Below are positions 9,667 through 18,879 of a DNA stretch of 64,000 nt, in pieces; position 1 is the stretch's first letter; each line of letters starts with the position of its first letter. Below the pieces are notes generated by a model. It did not search any database, was not told the DNA's origin, and was given only the letters and a program-made list of their open reading frames with translations. The position numbers and the translations under genes are program-made. This DNA is from Pigmentibacter sp. JX0631 (GTDB lineage Bacteria > Bdellovibrionota_B > Oligoflexia > Silvanigrellales > Silvanigrellaceae): NCBI RefSeq assembly GCF_029873255.1, contig NZ_CP123622.1, forward strand, positions 2,331,001-2,395,000, in the 5' to 3' direction.

Positions 9667-11439
9667 ATGAGTAAAAATAAAGCTTTTAATTTAAATATTA
9701 GCAAGTTTTCGTCCTTTTTTAAATTTTCAATTGCTATAGTAGGAATACTAGTTATTTTTGCAATAGTTCCAAACTCTTTTGCTATATCTATTGTTGGAGC
9801 TGCTTTTAGTTTTTTCTGGCTCTTAACAAATAATAAAAAAATAACCTATTTTGAAAAATTAAGAGAACAAAGTTTCTTTAAATTTCTAACATTGTGGACT
9901 TGTTTAGTTGTTACTGCAGGTTGTATTCATGCATATTTAAGATACGTTTCTCCTGGATACGATTTATCTTGGTTTGCTCAGACAATTACTAATGCAACTA
10001 TCGGGGACGGATTAAGAGTAACATCTGAAAGAGAAATAACTCACTTGGTGCAACACTGGGAACCAATTCTATTTACAGCAACTCCTTTAACTCTTCTTTT
10101 TAATGGTTCTATTTCCATTGTGCTTTGGCAGGGTTTAGCTTATATTGGTGGATCTATAGCTGCTTGGAAAATATCAAAATTTCTTTTTAATGATAGTAAT
10201 CTAAAGTCCTTGAAATACCTTACTACAATTCTATTTTTGTTGGCCTGGTTAAATGTTAATCCCCTAATGTTTGATGCTCATCCACCGGTTTTTGGAACAT
10301 TACTTATAATTCCTTGGATTTTTTATTGTATTATTACGAAAAAAAGTCCTTTTATTATTATTCTTCTTTCATTAATTTTAATGCAATGTGGCGAAATATT
10401 TTTTGCAATTGCTCCTGTTTTTATTATTTACTGTTTAATTCAAAATAAAGTTACTAAATTAAAAATAATGTTATCTTTAATTATCTTTTTTTCTGGATTT
10501 CTATTAGTAGGTGCATATCAGAGATATTTTGGACCATTTATAACAGGAGATCCTTTTTTTCCTTTTCAAAACCGATATTCTTCAATAGGTGGAGATGGTA
10601 TTGGAATTTTAAAAACTTTTTTTACTGACCCTTTGCAAGTTATTTCAAAAATATTTACAATTAACAAACTAAAAACAATCTTAAAAATATTTATTTATTG
10701 TGGGCCGTTTGTTTTTTTTGCATTACTTTCACATAAATATAGAGTTATTGCAGTTTGTTTAATATTTGCGTGTTTACCCTATTTTATTCAAGCTGGTCTT
10801 TCTCCCAGTATGGAAACTAATGTGCATTATGTGTCTTCAATAGGTACCATATGGTGGTTACTTTCTGTCATAGGGATTTATTATCTTTTATATGAAACAA
10901 AAAGTAATAGTAAACTTCTTCCATTTAAAAAACTAATTTTTAATGAACAAAAACTTTTCCCTTTTTTTCTTATTTTATTTTTTCTTAATACTTCTGAATG
11001 GAGAAAAAGTTTACTTTATCCTTTTAGAGCCATTGTGGATAGAGATAATGTAAATAGTGAAGTAAGAAAGTATCTTACAAATATTCCAAGAGAAAAGGGA
11101 GTTATTTTTGTCGGATCAGAGTGGCTTTGTCCTCTGTCTGCTGATTATAGAAAATGGCTTTTGTGTGAAGGGATTGCAAATAAATTATTTCCAAAAATGC
11201 CGTTAGATGTTGTTGTTGCAAATAAACCAGATTTAATAAATTTTTATAATAATTTAGAACCTTCATTGAAAAATAGTATTATTGGAAATACTATACTAGC
11301 TTTAAATAATGATAACCCAGAGATTGTTGGATGGAAAAAAGTGGGAGAATATGCACAAAATTCAGAACCAAATACTAGTAAATTCAAAAATATTTTACAT
11401 TTTACTATTTGGGAAAAGATAGATTCTATTGATAAGTAA
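9667..11439 (+). CDS. DUF2079 family polytopic membrane protein
   Basis: The product has about 590 residues and roughly 10-12 predicted membrane helices. The DUF2079 signature lies after the third helix: GYDLSWFAQTITN, then HLVQHWEPILFTATPL. This resembles the first extracellular loop of GT-C glycosyltransferases, with an Asp that may be catalytic. The family is usually described as uncharacterised membrane proteins of GT-C type. I chose ATG 9667 because GTAGGAGAG lies just upstream; the in-frame TTG at 9598 has no comparable site. The glycosyltransferase at 11625 on the same strand could supply a polyprenyl-phosphate sugar donor. That link is inference from adjacency. Confidence 0.8.
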   Translation: MSKNKAFNLNISKFSSFFKFSIAIVGILVIFAIVPNSFAISIVGAAFSFFWLLTNNKKITYFEKLREQSFFKFLTLWTCLVVTAGCIHAYLRYVSPGYDLSWFAQTITNATIGDGLRVTSEREITHLVQHWEPILFTATPLTLLFNGSISIVLWQGLAYIGGSIAAWKISKFLFNDSNLKSLKYLTTILFLLAWLNVNPLMFDAHPPVFGTLLIIPWIFYCIITKKSPFIIILLSLILMQCGEIFFAIAPVFIIYCLIQNKVTKLKIMLSLIIFFSGFLLVGAYQRYFGPFITGDPFFPFQNRYSSIGGDGIGILKTFFTDPLQVISKIFTINKLKTILKIFIYCGPFVFFALLSHKYRVIAVCLIFACLPYFIQAGLSPSMETNVHYVSSIGTIWWLLSVIGIYYLLYETKSNSKLLPFKKLIFNEQKLFPFFLILFFLNTSEWRKSLLYPFRAIVDRDNVNSEVRKYLTNIPREKGVIFVGSEWLCPLSADYRKWLLCEGIANKLFPKMPLDVVVANKPDLINFYNNLEPSLKNSIIGNTILALNNDNPEIVGWKKVGEYAQNSEPNTSKFKNILHFTIWEKIDSIDK

Positions 11440-11624
11440 TACAATTTTTTTATAAAGTTTTTAGAAATATTCTCAATTTGATTAAATTTTTTTGCATTAA
11501 ATTAAAGATTTAAAAAAAGGAGTTGAAGTTGAGTAAAAAGTTTGGAATTAGTAAATAAATCACTTAGTTGATTATTTGCTTTATTTTTGATCTTATTATC
11601 AATAATAATTTAAAAGGAGAATAA

Positions 11625-12587
11625 ATGACTTTTGTTTCAATTGTTGTCCCATGCTATAATGAGGAATTGGTAATCAGGCATACCCATCAAAAAATATTAG
11701 AAACTATGTTAAAATTAGAGCATGAAAAAAAAGTTTCTTTTGAAATTGTATATGTTAATGATGGAAGTTCTGATAGTACTTTAACAATGTTACAAAATAT
11801 TTATCAAGAGTCTTTAAACTCTCTAAATAAAGAAAATAAAGTGGTTATTATTTCTCTTGCGAAAAATTTTGGACACCAAGTAGCTCTTACCGCAGGGTTA
11901 AATTATGCAAAAGGAGCAGCTATTATTTCTATTGATGCTGATTTGCAAGATCCTCCAGAAATTATGGAAAAAATGTTAAATTATTTGGAACAAGGATTTG
12001 ATGTAGTTTATGGGGTCAGAATCTCAAGAGAAGGAGAAACTTGGTTCAAACTCATTACAGCAAAATTATTTTATATTTTATTAAAAAAAATTACTAACTG
12101 TGACATACCTTTAAACTCTGGTGATTTTCGTCTTTTAAGTAGAAGAGCTGTTGATGTTTTTAATTCATTGCAAGAGAGAAATCGTTTTATCAGAGGATTG
12201 ATTCCATGGATTGGATTAAAACAAACACCTATTTATTATGAGAGACATCCAAGATTTGCTGGGACAACAAAATATCCATTAAGAAAAATGATTAAGTTAG
12301 CGTTTGATGGATTTATTGGTTTTAGTCATTTTCCAATAAAATTTTCTTTTTACTTGGGATCAGTAACTGCTATTTTTTCTTTTTTATATGGAATTTATAT
12401 TTTGCTTTATTCATATTTTAATGAATATGCTATCCGTGGATGGAAAAGTATAATGGTTACAATTTTATTTATAGGAGGAGTGCAATTAATTTCTATAGGT
12501 ATATTAGGTGAATATATTGCCAGAATATACGATGAAGTAAAGAAAAGACCCCTTTTTATTATAGATGACAAAAATAGTAGATTTTAG
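11625..12587 (+). CDS. Family 2 glycosyltransferase, polyprenyl-phosphate (DPM/GtrB/ArnC) type
   Basis: This 320-residue protein has the GT-A start VSIVVPCYNEE, the nucleotide-binding VNDGSSDST and LAKNFGHQVALTAGL, and the metal site SIDADLQDPPE. The segment GDFRLLSRRAVDVF follows, and two C-terminal membrane helices (about 236-262 and 270-295) complete the layout. This is the arrangement of enzymes that transfer glucose, mannose or aminoarabinose from a nucleotide sugar to undecaprenyl/dolichyl phosphate at the inner membrane. The sugar cannot be read from the sequence. AAAAGGAGA lies just before the ATG. It probably works with a GT-C partner such as the DUF2079 protein upstream. The 185-bp gap between them holds no gene I can support. 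Confidence 0.92.
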   Translation: MTFVSIVVPCYNEELVIRHTHQKILETMLKLEHEKKVSFEIVYVNDGSSDSTLTMLQNIYQESLNSLNKENKVVIISLAKNFGHQVALTAGLNYAKGAAIISIDADLQDPPEIMEKMLNYLEQGFDVVYGVRISREGETWFKLITAKLFYILLKKITNCDIPLNSGDFRLLSRRAVDVFNSLQERNRFIRGLIPWIGLKQTPIYYERHPRFAGTTKYPLRKMIKLAFDGFIGFSHFPIKFSFYLGSVTAIFSFLYGIYILLYSYFNEYAIRGWKSIMVTILFIGGVQLISIGILGEYIARIYDEVKKRPLFIIDDKNSRF

Positions 12588-12595
12588 AAAAAAAT

Positions 12596-13531
12596 TTAAA
12601 GTGAATTTTTAAGAATACTACTAACCAACCAAGTTTCTTCTTCAAGACTTCTGCATTGAAGTCTATGGCAAGCAATTGTTTTATTTAATTTAGGACAAAT
12701 TTCGACTAAAAATCCACAAAACCAAAGATCTTTTTCTGCCACTTCATAGGGTAACTTGAGTTGTGGATTAGTAAATTTACTTATAACTCTGCTTTTTTCC
12801 ATTCCTATGACGCTGTCGTAAGGGCCTGTCATTCCAACATCGGTCAAAAAAGCTGTTCCATTTTCAGTAATTCTTTCATCACTTGTTGGCGTGTGTGTGT
12901 GAGTACCTATCAATGCTGCTAAAATACCATCATAATACCAAGCTATTGCTTGTTTTTCTGAGCTTGCTTCAGCATGAATATCCGCGATGACAATATGTGA
13001 ACCAGAATTTACCTTATCTTGAAAATTATCTTTTTCATGTTTTAGAAATTCAAAAGGATCTTTATATTCTTCTTTCATAGCGAAATTACCCATTAAATTA
13101 ATAATGTTTAAGGTTTTATTTCGCTTCTCAAGAAAAAACTGAGGTACTTTGTCGATATCACTTATTCCAATTAAATTTTGCGGTAGAATAAGATCATGAT
13201 GTTTTTTTCTAAGAATATGTACATCAGATTTATCTTTCCAATGGTTTCCCATAGTAAAGGCATCTACGCCTGCAAGTTTCATTTCATCATATATTTTATG
13301 TGTTATTCCAAAACCACCAGCTAAATTTTCGCCATTAATAGTTATAAAATCTAATTGAATTGCTTGTTTTATTTCAGGCAATATTTTTTTTACTATCCTT
13401 CTCCCGCCTCGGCCTAGGACATCTCCAAGCATAAGGATTTTTATGCTTTGCTCTTGAGTCTTGGTTAAGTTAACTAAAGAAGGATAGAAGTTTTCGTGCG
13501 AAAAATGATTTACTATTATTTTACTTTGCAA
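12596..13531 (-). CDS. YmdB-family metallophosphoesterase
   Basis: This 311-residue protein carries the TIGR00282/YmdB pattern: KILMLGDVLGRGGRRIV (metal-binding Asp), ITINGENLAGG (Asn), TMGNHWKD (Asn-His), VIADIHAEASSEK and ALIGTHTHTPTSDERI. Characterised family members hydrolyse 2',3'-cyclic nucleotides. The usual N-terminus begins at the KILMLGD strand; here about 27 extra residues precede it. These codons overlap the end of rny by 11 nt, so the true start may be internal. The gene directly follows rny, as in many bacteria, which suggests a shared role in RNA turnover. Confidence 0.9.
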   Translation of the reverse strand: MQSKIIVNHFSHENFYPSLVNLTKTQEQSIKILMLGDVLGRGGRRIVKKILPEIKQAIQLDFITINGENLAGGFGITHKIYDEMKLAGVDAFTMGNHWKDKSDVHILRKKHHDLILPQNLIGISDIDKVPQFFLEKRNKTLNIINLMGNFAMKEEYKDPFEFLKHEKDNFQDKVNSGSHIVIADIHAEASSEKQAIAWYYDGILAALIGTHTHTPTSDERITENGTAFLTDVGMTGPYDSVIGMEKSRVISKFTNPQLKLPYEVAEKDLWFCGFLVEICPKLNKTIACHRLQCRSLEEETWLVSSILKNSL

Positions 13532-15095
13532 GATGTGTTGCCCGCTGCTCTCTAATCATTGTTACTTTAATATTACTTGCTTGGTGAAGATCATTGCGTA
13601 GCTTTTTAGCGACACTTTTAGCTAATAAAGTTACTGCTTCATCATCCATAACAGTAGGAGAGACCATTGCTCTCACTTCCCGGCCAGACTTAATCACAAA
13701 AGCCTGTTCAACGCCATCAAATTCTTCAACGGTGGTTTCCATATCTTTTAAGCGATCGATAGCTTTTTCTAAAAACTCTTTCCGTGCACCTGGTCTAAAA
13801 TTACTCAACATATTTGCTGTTTGAACTATGATGGTTATTGGATTTACACCATGTAAACTTTCACTGTGGTGTTTAGCTGCGGCTTCAATAACTTCTTGTG
13901 ATTCTCCATATTTTTGCAAAAATAAAGCACCTACATGGGAATGACTGCCTTCTGCCTCTTCATCTAGACTTTTGCCAATGTCATGTAATAAAGCTGCTCT
14001 TTTTGCCAAGCGGACATTTAAATCGAGTTCTGCAGCAATAATGCCTGCTATTTGAGCTGTTTCAATAGAATGTTGGAGAACAGATTGTCCACCTGTTGAT
14101 AGATATTTTAATTTTCCAAGCGCTTGTATTACTTCAGGATGTAATCCTGTAATCCCGCAATCAAAAGAGGAACGTTCACCAGCTTCACGAATCATTTGTT
14201 CGAATTCACTGCGAGTTTTTTGCACTACTTCTTCAATTCTTGCTGGATGGATACGCCCATCAGCAACTAAACGTTCGATAGCTGTTTTTGCAATTTCTCT
14301 TCTGATGGGATTAAAACAAGAAATGATAACTGCTTCAGGAGTATCATCGATGATAAGATCTACTCCAGTAGCCTGCTCTATTGTTCTGATATTCCTGCCT
14401 TCGCGGCCAATTATTCTTCCTTTCATATCATCAGTGGGTAAGCTTATTACTGATACAGTTGAGTCAGTTACAAACTCGTTAGCGATTCTTTGAATGGAAG
14501 TTGCTATGATTCCTCTGGCTCTCTCTTCAGCAATTTTTCGTGCTTCATCTTCTGCAGCACGAATTTCAGAACTAGCTGATTTTCGCACTTCGACTTCTAT
14601 AGTTCTTTTTAATTGCTCACGCGCTTCTTCAAGCGATAATCTAGCAACGGACTCTAGTTTGTGTTTACTATCTTCTAAATTTTCTTCAGCTTTTTTTAAT
14701 GCTACAGTGACTTTTTGTTCTTCAGTTTCTAGTAATTCATATTTTTGTTTTAAGTCTTTTTCTTTTTGGTCAAGCTGTTGTGCTTTTTTATCTAGGGTTT
14801 CTTCGCGTTTTTGAATGCGGGCTTCAATTTTTTTAATTTCAAGGTTTTTTTCACGCTGAATGCGCTCAAAGTCTCTTCCTTCGTTAATAGCAACATCTTT
14901 GGCTTCTTTTAAAGCCTTTTTTACAAGTTCTTCAGCTTGTTGTCTGGCTTCAGACAATCTTTTCTCAGCTTCTTCATGTTTTATCTTCAGTTCTCGCGCT
15001 AAAGCACGCATATTCATGGTATGCACACCTAAAAACGCAAGGGCTGCCACAGCTAGACCGATAGCTATGATCAATACATATTCCCAAGCACCCAT
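13521..15095 (-). CDS. rny: Ribonuclease Y
   Basis: The product has 524 residues, the canonical RNase Y size. The order is an N-terminal membrane helix (about 5-25) and a long charged coiled coil (about 30-200). A KH domain follows, with GRIIGREGRNIRTIEQATGV near 225-250, then an HD domain with RAALLHDIGKSLD (metal-binding HD near 365) and AAAKHHSES, and a C-terminal conserved tail. RNase Y is the membrane-anchored endonuclease that starts mRNA decay where RNase E is absent or minor. GC content and codon use look slightly less AT-rich than in surrounding accessory genes, as for a conserved core gene. GGAG lies about 10 nt before the ATG. A leader of several hundred bases precedes it. Confidence 0.97.
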   Translation of the reverse strand: MGAWEYVLIIAIGLAVAALAFLGVHTMNMRALARELKIKHEEAEKRLSEARQQAEELVKKALKEAKDVAINEGRDFERIQREKNLEIKKIEARIQKREETLDKKAQQLDQKEKDLKQKYELLETEEQKVTVALKKAEENLEDSKHKLESVARLSLEEAREQLKRTIEVEVRKSASSEIRAAEDEARKIAEERARGIIATSIQRIANEFVTDSTVSVISLPTDDMKGRIIGREGRNIRTIEQATGVDLIIDDTPEAVIISCFNPIRREIAKTAIERLVADGRIHPARIEEVVQKTRSEFEQMIREAGERSSFDCGITGLHPEVIQALGKLKYLSTGGQSVLQHSIETAQIAGIIAAELDLNVRLAKRAALLHDIGKSLDEEAEGSHSHVGALFLQKYGESQEVIEAAAKHHSESLHGVNPITIIVQTANMLSNFRPGARKEFLEKAIDRLKDMETTVEEFDGVEQAFVIKSGREVRAMVSPTVMDDEAVTLLAKSVAKKLRNDLHQASNIKVTMIREQRATHLAK

Positions 15096-15598
15096 TTTTA
15101 ATTAACTCCAATTATCAATTAATTTGTTTTTCAAAACCCATCCCAAGTCCTTTTAAGGGCATAGATAGGAATTTACAGTTTTTGACCTTAGAACATCGTA
15201 TAGATTTTTACCAGTAATAGGAATAATGTGAAACAGACTATTATTAAAAATAAATCTACTGAATTCAGTCTCCCAAGGGGGTCGAAAGCTTCCGTCAATC
15301 TCATGGCATTTACTAAATGCTTAAGTTTTAAACAATGTTGAAAGGAGAAGAAAAAGGAAAATATTTTTTTTAAAAATAAATTTCACTTGCTCAAACAATG
15401 AAAGAAATAATTTTACAATTAATTAAGATGATAAATTAATGATGAGTTTGAAAGAAATATTTGTTTAGCATATCTTGCATTTTCCTTTCTGTTAATTTAC
15501 TAAGCTATTGTTTTATTTTTATTAATAAAAACTTTTATAAAAAAGAAGTTTTTTTACTACAACTTTATATTTAATTATTTGCGAATATTTAAGGCGAA
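15096..15598. other. 503-bp intergenic region with a GC-rich leader segment upstream of rny
   Basis: No ORF is supportable here. On the minus strand, a promoter-like TTGTTT and TAAATG pair with 17-nt spacing lies at about 15314-15342. Its predicted transcript would run into rny after about 220 nt. The stretch 15263-15302, including TCTCCCAAGGGGGTCGAAAG on the plus strand, is much richer in G+C than its surroundings. A perfect 6-bp hairpin (GCATTT-ACT-AAATGC) lies at about 15306-15320. This could be a structured 5' leader or a small RNA. I could not match it to a known RNA family by eye. The half nearer the gene at 15602 is AT-rich without visible features. Confidence 0.35.
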
Positions 15599-15601
15599 TT
15601 G

Positions 15602-16972
15602 GTGAAAAGTAGGAATAAGAGGTCTTTGAAAGAAAAAAGAGGAGTAGTAACTTGCTATAATTGTTTAGCTAATATTCCAACAAAAATAAGTACAAAAACT
15701 AAAAAATTAAAATGTGCCAAATGTATATCTAAAAATATTGTAAATAACAATTTAACTTTGGAAAACTCAGAAACGGTTTCTAATAGTCAAATTTCTAGAT
15801 CTAAAGAAGATGAAATGAAAAATTCTGTTAAAGAACAACTAGAAAATGAAAGAAAAATTTCAATCAAAGAACAATTAATTCCTTTGGGAAGTTTAGTTAC
15901 TATTAAAGATCATAAATGGGAAGTTTTAGGATATTTAGAAGTAGCTGAAAAGTTTGATGGTGAAGAGGACGTTTGGTGTGAATATTTACTAGAGAATAAA
16001 AGTTTAGGGTATCGTTGGCTAACTGAGTTTGATGGGCATTGGAATTTTATTTCTCCTTGTGAAAAGAAAGACATTAAGTTAATCCCTAATACTAAAAAAT
16101 ATTCTTTAAATAAAGTTCCAGTATATTTTGAAAGAGAATATCAACTTTTTCATATAGGAAAAGGGGTTATTAAATTTATCAATGGCAATTTTTTTTGGCC
16201 AGTTAAAATTGGTGATACTTTTGATTTTGAAGACTTCATATCACCTCCTTATGTTCTTACATGTGAAATAAATGGTAACGAAAAAAATTGGTTGCATGGT
16301 GAATATCTAAATAAAAAAGAAGTAAAAAAAATTTTACCTGCAAAAAAAATTTTACCTGCAAAAAAAATTCCTTATAGATTTGGTGTTTATCTTAACCAAG
16401 TAAATAAATATAGAGAAATAAGGAAAAAGTTAAAAAAGTTATGGTTTTTATTTTTAATTATTGTTACTTTTTTTCAGTTTTACTTTGTTTTGACAGCAAA
16501 AAATAAATTAATATTCGAACAATCTTTTGTGCATTTACCTAGGGTTAATGAAAAATCACAAATTTCTAAACAATTTGAACTAACAGATGGCGATAAAAAT
16601 TTAGAACTTAAGTTAACCGCATATGTCAATGATAATTTTTTTGATATGAATGGGAAAATAATAAATGAAGAAAATGGTAAAATTTATAATTTTTATGATA
16701 GTATTTATTACAGTTCAGAAGAAGATTCTGGATCGCAAATTAATACATTAAATTTTTCATCTATTCCTAATGGAAAATATCGTTTCATATTAGAAGGCTC
16801 AACCGATGCTTTAACTGATATACCATGTAAAATAATGCTGTTAAGAGATGTCACAAATTGGTCAAATTATATATTGTCTATTATTTTTCTATCAATAATA
16901 CCTTTAATTTTTCTTATATTAGAATTAAGATATGAAGAAAAAAGATGGAAAAATAGTAATTTTATCCCATAA
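15602..16972 (+). CDS. DUF4178 protein with N-terminal zinc ribbon and two membrane helices
   Basis: The product has about 456 residues. Near residues 17-45 lies a zinc ribbon with two CxxC pairs (CYNC and CAKC). The central part (about 95-260) holds two DUF4178-like repeats: GSLVTIKDHKWEVLGYLEV with WLTEFDGHWNFI, and YQLFHIGKGVIKFINGNFFW with NWLHGEYL. Helices at about 280-300 and 430-450 flank a periplasmic beta-rich domain of about 110 residues. I prefer GTG 15602, with AAGGCGA upstream, over the adjacent TTG 15599. It is the first gene of a five-gene run ending at 20488. DUF4178 proteins are known from stress-type clusters with DUF350 and aminopropyltransferases; their biochemical role is not established. 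Confidence 0.82.
   Translation: MKSRNKRSLKEKRGVVTCYNCLANIPTKISTKTKKLKCAKCISKNIVNNNLTLENSETVSNSQISRSKEDEMKNSVKEQLENERKISIKEQLIPLGSLVTIKDHKWEVLGYLEVAEKFDGEEDVWCEYLLENKSLGYRWLTEFDGHWNFISPCEKKDIKLIPNTKKYSLNKVPVYFEREYQLFHIGKGVIKFINGNFFWPVKIGDTFDFEDFISPPYVLTCEINGNEKNWLHGEYLNKKEVKKILPAKKILPAKKIPYRFGVYLNQVNKYREIRKKLKKLWFLFLIIVTFFQFYFVLTAKNKLIFEQSFVHLPRVNEKSQISKQFELTDGDKNLELKLTAYVNDNFFDMNGKIINEENGKIYNFYDSIYYSSEEDSGSQINTLNFSSIPNGKYRFILEGSTDALTDIPCKIMLLRDVTNWSNYILSIIFLSIIPLIFLILELRYEEKRWKNSNFIP
16331..16366 (+). repeat. In-frame 18-bp tandem repeat, two copies
   Basis: Two perfect copies of the 18-bp unit ATTTTACCTGCAAAAAAA stand head to tail inside the DUF4178 gene. They are preceded by another A7 run and followed by the start of a third, broken copy. 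Each unit encodes six residues (I-L-P-A-K-K), so gain or loss of a unit keeps the frame. The repeat lies in the linker before the first membrane helix, where length change would be tolerated. Confidence 0.9.
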
Positions 16973-16985
16973 TTAGAGGAATAAA

Positions 16986-17135
16986 ATGATAAAATATATT
17001 TACATAATATCGTCAATTTTTGTCTGCGGAAATTTTTTTCAAATATCTAATAAAGGAGAGATATTAATTAATACTTTATTACCATTGATTTATAATCCAA
17101 CAAATTTTGGCAGTAGCGATCACCATCATAAATAA
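16986..17135 (+). CDS. 49-residue exported or membrane peptide with His-rich end
   Basis: An ATG at 16986 follows TTAGAGGA by 7 nt and opens a 50-codon frame that fits exactly between the DUF4178 and DUF350 genes. The first 18 residues (MIKYIYIISSIFVCGNFF) form a hydrophobic signal or anchor. The remainder is short and ends in the polar tail GSSDHHHK, a possible metal-binding end. The stop lies 10 nt before the next ATG. I recognise no family. The ribosome site, spacing and signal-like N-terminus support it as a real gene. Its position suggests a small partner of the DUF4178/DUF350 membrane proteins. Confidence 0.7.
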   Translation: MIKYIYIISSIFVCGNFFQISNKGEILINTLLPLIYNPTNFGSSDHHHK

Positions 17136-17145
17136 AGGTTTTAAA

Positions 17146-17373
17146 ATGGAAACTATATTAGATTATATAAATTTGAAATATATTATTTCAGCAGTTGTTT
17201 TTTCACTTTTAGGTGTTATTATTTTAGCAATAGCATTTTATATTTTTGATAAATTAACACCAGGCAACTTATGGCATGAAATTGTGGTTAATAAAAATAT
17301 TGCACTTGCCATTACAACGGCAGCTATGACTCTTGCAATTGCACAAATTATAGCATCAGCAATACATGGATAG
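17146..17373 (+). CDS. DUF350 family small membrane protein
   Basis: From the ATG at 17146 (AAAGG 7 nt upstream) the product has 75 residues and two membrane helices: YIISAVVFSLLGVIILAIAF, then a short loop with the DUF350-like FDKLTPGNLWHEIV, then NIALAITTAAMTLAIAQIIA. An in-frame upstream start would add 13 residues encoded within the end of the preceding peptide gene and has no ribosome site. DUF350 is the family of E. coli YjfL. It often occurs with PspA-like or aminopropyltransferase-like genes and is thought to act at the inner membrane in stress. The usual family protein has four helices (two such repeats), so this is a half-size form. Confidence 0.8.
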   Translation: METILDYINLKYIISAVVFSLLGVIILAIAFYIFDKLTPGNLWHEIVVNKNIALAITTAAMTLAIAQIIASAIHG

Positions 17374-17382
17374 TAAATAAAA

Positions 17383-18879
17383 ATGATCTATGTATTGCTT
17401 TTTTCTGTATTTATTATTTCTACCTGTGGTCTTATTTATGAACTTATTGCAGGAGCTTTAGCCAGTTACTTGCTTGGAGACTCTATTACTCAGTTTTCAA
17501 CTGTAATAGGTTCTTTTTTATTTTCAATGGGAATTGGTGCTTACTTATCAAAGCATGTTAATAAAAATTTAATATATACTTTTATCCTAGTTGAATTAAT
17601 AATTGGAATGGTTGGAGGATTTTCTGCAACTATTTTATTTATTGCATTTGAGTATATCGTTCATTTTAGAATTTTACTTTACTTAATAGTAGGTATAATT
17701 GGTACATTTGTTGGGTTTGAAATTCCAATTTTAATGCGTATTTTACAAAATAACTTTGCCTTTAAAGATCTTGTAGCAAAGGTGTTTACCTTTGATTATG
17801 TTGGTGCATTAATAGCTTCTATTTTATTCCCACTTTTTTTAGTACCACATTTAGGTCTTATAAAAACAGCTCTTGTGTTTGGTATTATCAATGTTTTAAT
17901 TGCAATTTGGGCCATCTTCATATTTAAAAATAAAATTTCCAATATAAGGACTTTGCAAGGAACAGCATTTTGTGTTTTAAGTATTTTAATAGTTGGAATT
18001 ATTTTTTCTGATAAGCTAGTAGAAATTAGTGAAAAAGGAAACTATCAGGATAAAATTATATATTCAAAATCTTCAAAATATCAAAAAATTGTGTTAACAA
18101 AATCTACAAATGAATTTAAACTATATTTAAATCGCAATTTGCAGTTTAACTCGAAAGATGAATATAGATACCATGAATCACTAGTGCATATTGGACTTTC
18201 TAGTATAAACAATCCTAAAAATGTTCTTATTTTGGGAGGTGGTGATGGATTAGCTGTAAGAGAAATACTAAAGTATAATTCAATTGAAAAAATAACTTTA
18301 GTTGAATTAGATAGTGAAATTACAGAAATGTTTTCTAAAAACAATTTATTAACAAAGATTAATTCAAGATCTCTCCTTTCTGAAAAAGTGAATATTATAA
18401 ATGCTGATGCTTTCGTATGGCTAAAAGAAAATAAAAAAAAATTTGATTTTATAGTAGTAGATTTCCCAGATCCAAGTAATTTTTCAATTGGAAAATTATA
18501 CACAAATTCATTTTATAGATTACTTTATAATGCTATAGAAAATAATGGATTAGCTGTAATCCAAAGTACGTCACCTTATGTGGCTAAAAAAAGTTTTTGG
18601 TGTGTGAATAATACTTTAAGATCCGTTGGTTTTCTAACTTATCCATATCATGTTTATATCCCTTCATTCGGTGATTGGGGTTATATTTTAGTTGCAAAAA
18701 ACAATTTTCAAGTCCTAAATCAATTTCCTAAAGATCTAAAATTTATTAACTATGAATTAGCAAAAACATTTTTTCATTTTCCGCAAGATAGCAAAGTTGA
18801 AGTAAATGAAATAAATAAATTAAATAACCAAATTTTAGTAAGATATTTTGAACAAGAATGGTCTGATTATGTCCAGTAA
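17383..18879 (+). CDS. Membrane-anchored spermidine-synthase-like aminopropyltransferase
   Basis: The product has 498 residues. The N-terminal half (about 1-205) holds six or seven membrane helices. The C-terminal half is a class I SAM-type domain of the spermidine synthase family: VLILGGGDGLAVREILKY near 285, the acidic TLVELDSEI, NADAFVW, and the active-site-like VVDFPDPSNFSIGKLYT. Characterised SpeE enzymes move an aminopropyl group from decarboxylated SAM to putrescine, with an Asp near this last motif. The membrane-fused version may act on another amine or on an envelope substrate. It starts 9 nt after the DUF350 stop, and its last 11 nt overlap the next gene. Confidence 0.85.
   Translation: MIYVLLFSVFIISTCGLIYELIAGALASYLLGDSITQFSTVIGSFLFSMGIGAYLSKHVNKNLIYTFILVELIIGMVGGFSATILFIAFEYIVHFRILLYLIVGIIGTFVGFEIPILMRILQNNFAFKDLVAKVFTFDYVGALIASILFPLFLVPHLGLIKTALVFGIINVLIAIWAIFIFKNKISNIRTLQGTAFCVLSILIVGIIFSDKLVEISEKGNYQDKIIYSKSSKYQKIVLTKSTNEFKLYLNRNLQFNSKDEYRYHESLVHIGLSSINNPKNVLILGGGDGLAVREILKYNSIEKITLVELDSEITEMFSKNNLLTKINSRSLLSEKVNIINADAFVWLKENKKKFDFIVVDFPDPSNFSIGKLYTNSFYRLLYNAIENNGLAVIQSTSPYVAKKSFWCVNNTLRSVGFLTYPYHVYIPSFGDWGYILVAKNNFQVLNQFPKDLKFINYELAKTFFHFPQDSKVEVNEINKLNNQILVRYFEQEWSDYVQ

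Noticed and set aside
11529-11558. Nine-codon frame after AAAGGAG upstream of the glycosyltransferase
   Set aside because: A TTG start and no amino-acid bias; the ribosome site could be chance in A/G-rich sequence.
13594-15105. Several plus-strand frames of 60-106 codons opposite rny
   Set aside because: They lie entirely inside rny in another frame, are Ser/Ala-rich and have no ribosome sites.
16331-16366. CRISPR-like repeats
   Set aside because: Two in-frame tandem copies without spacers; no cas genes in the window.
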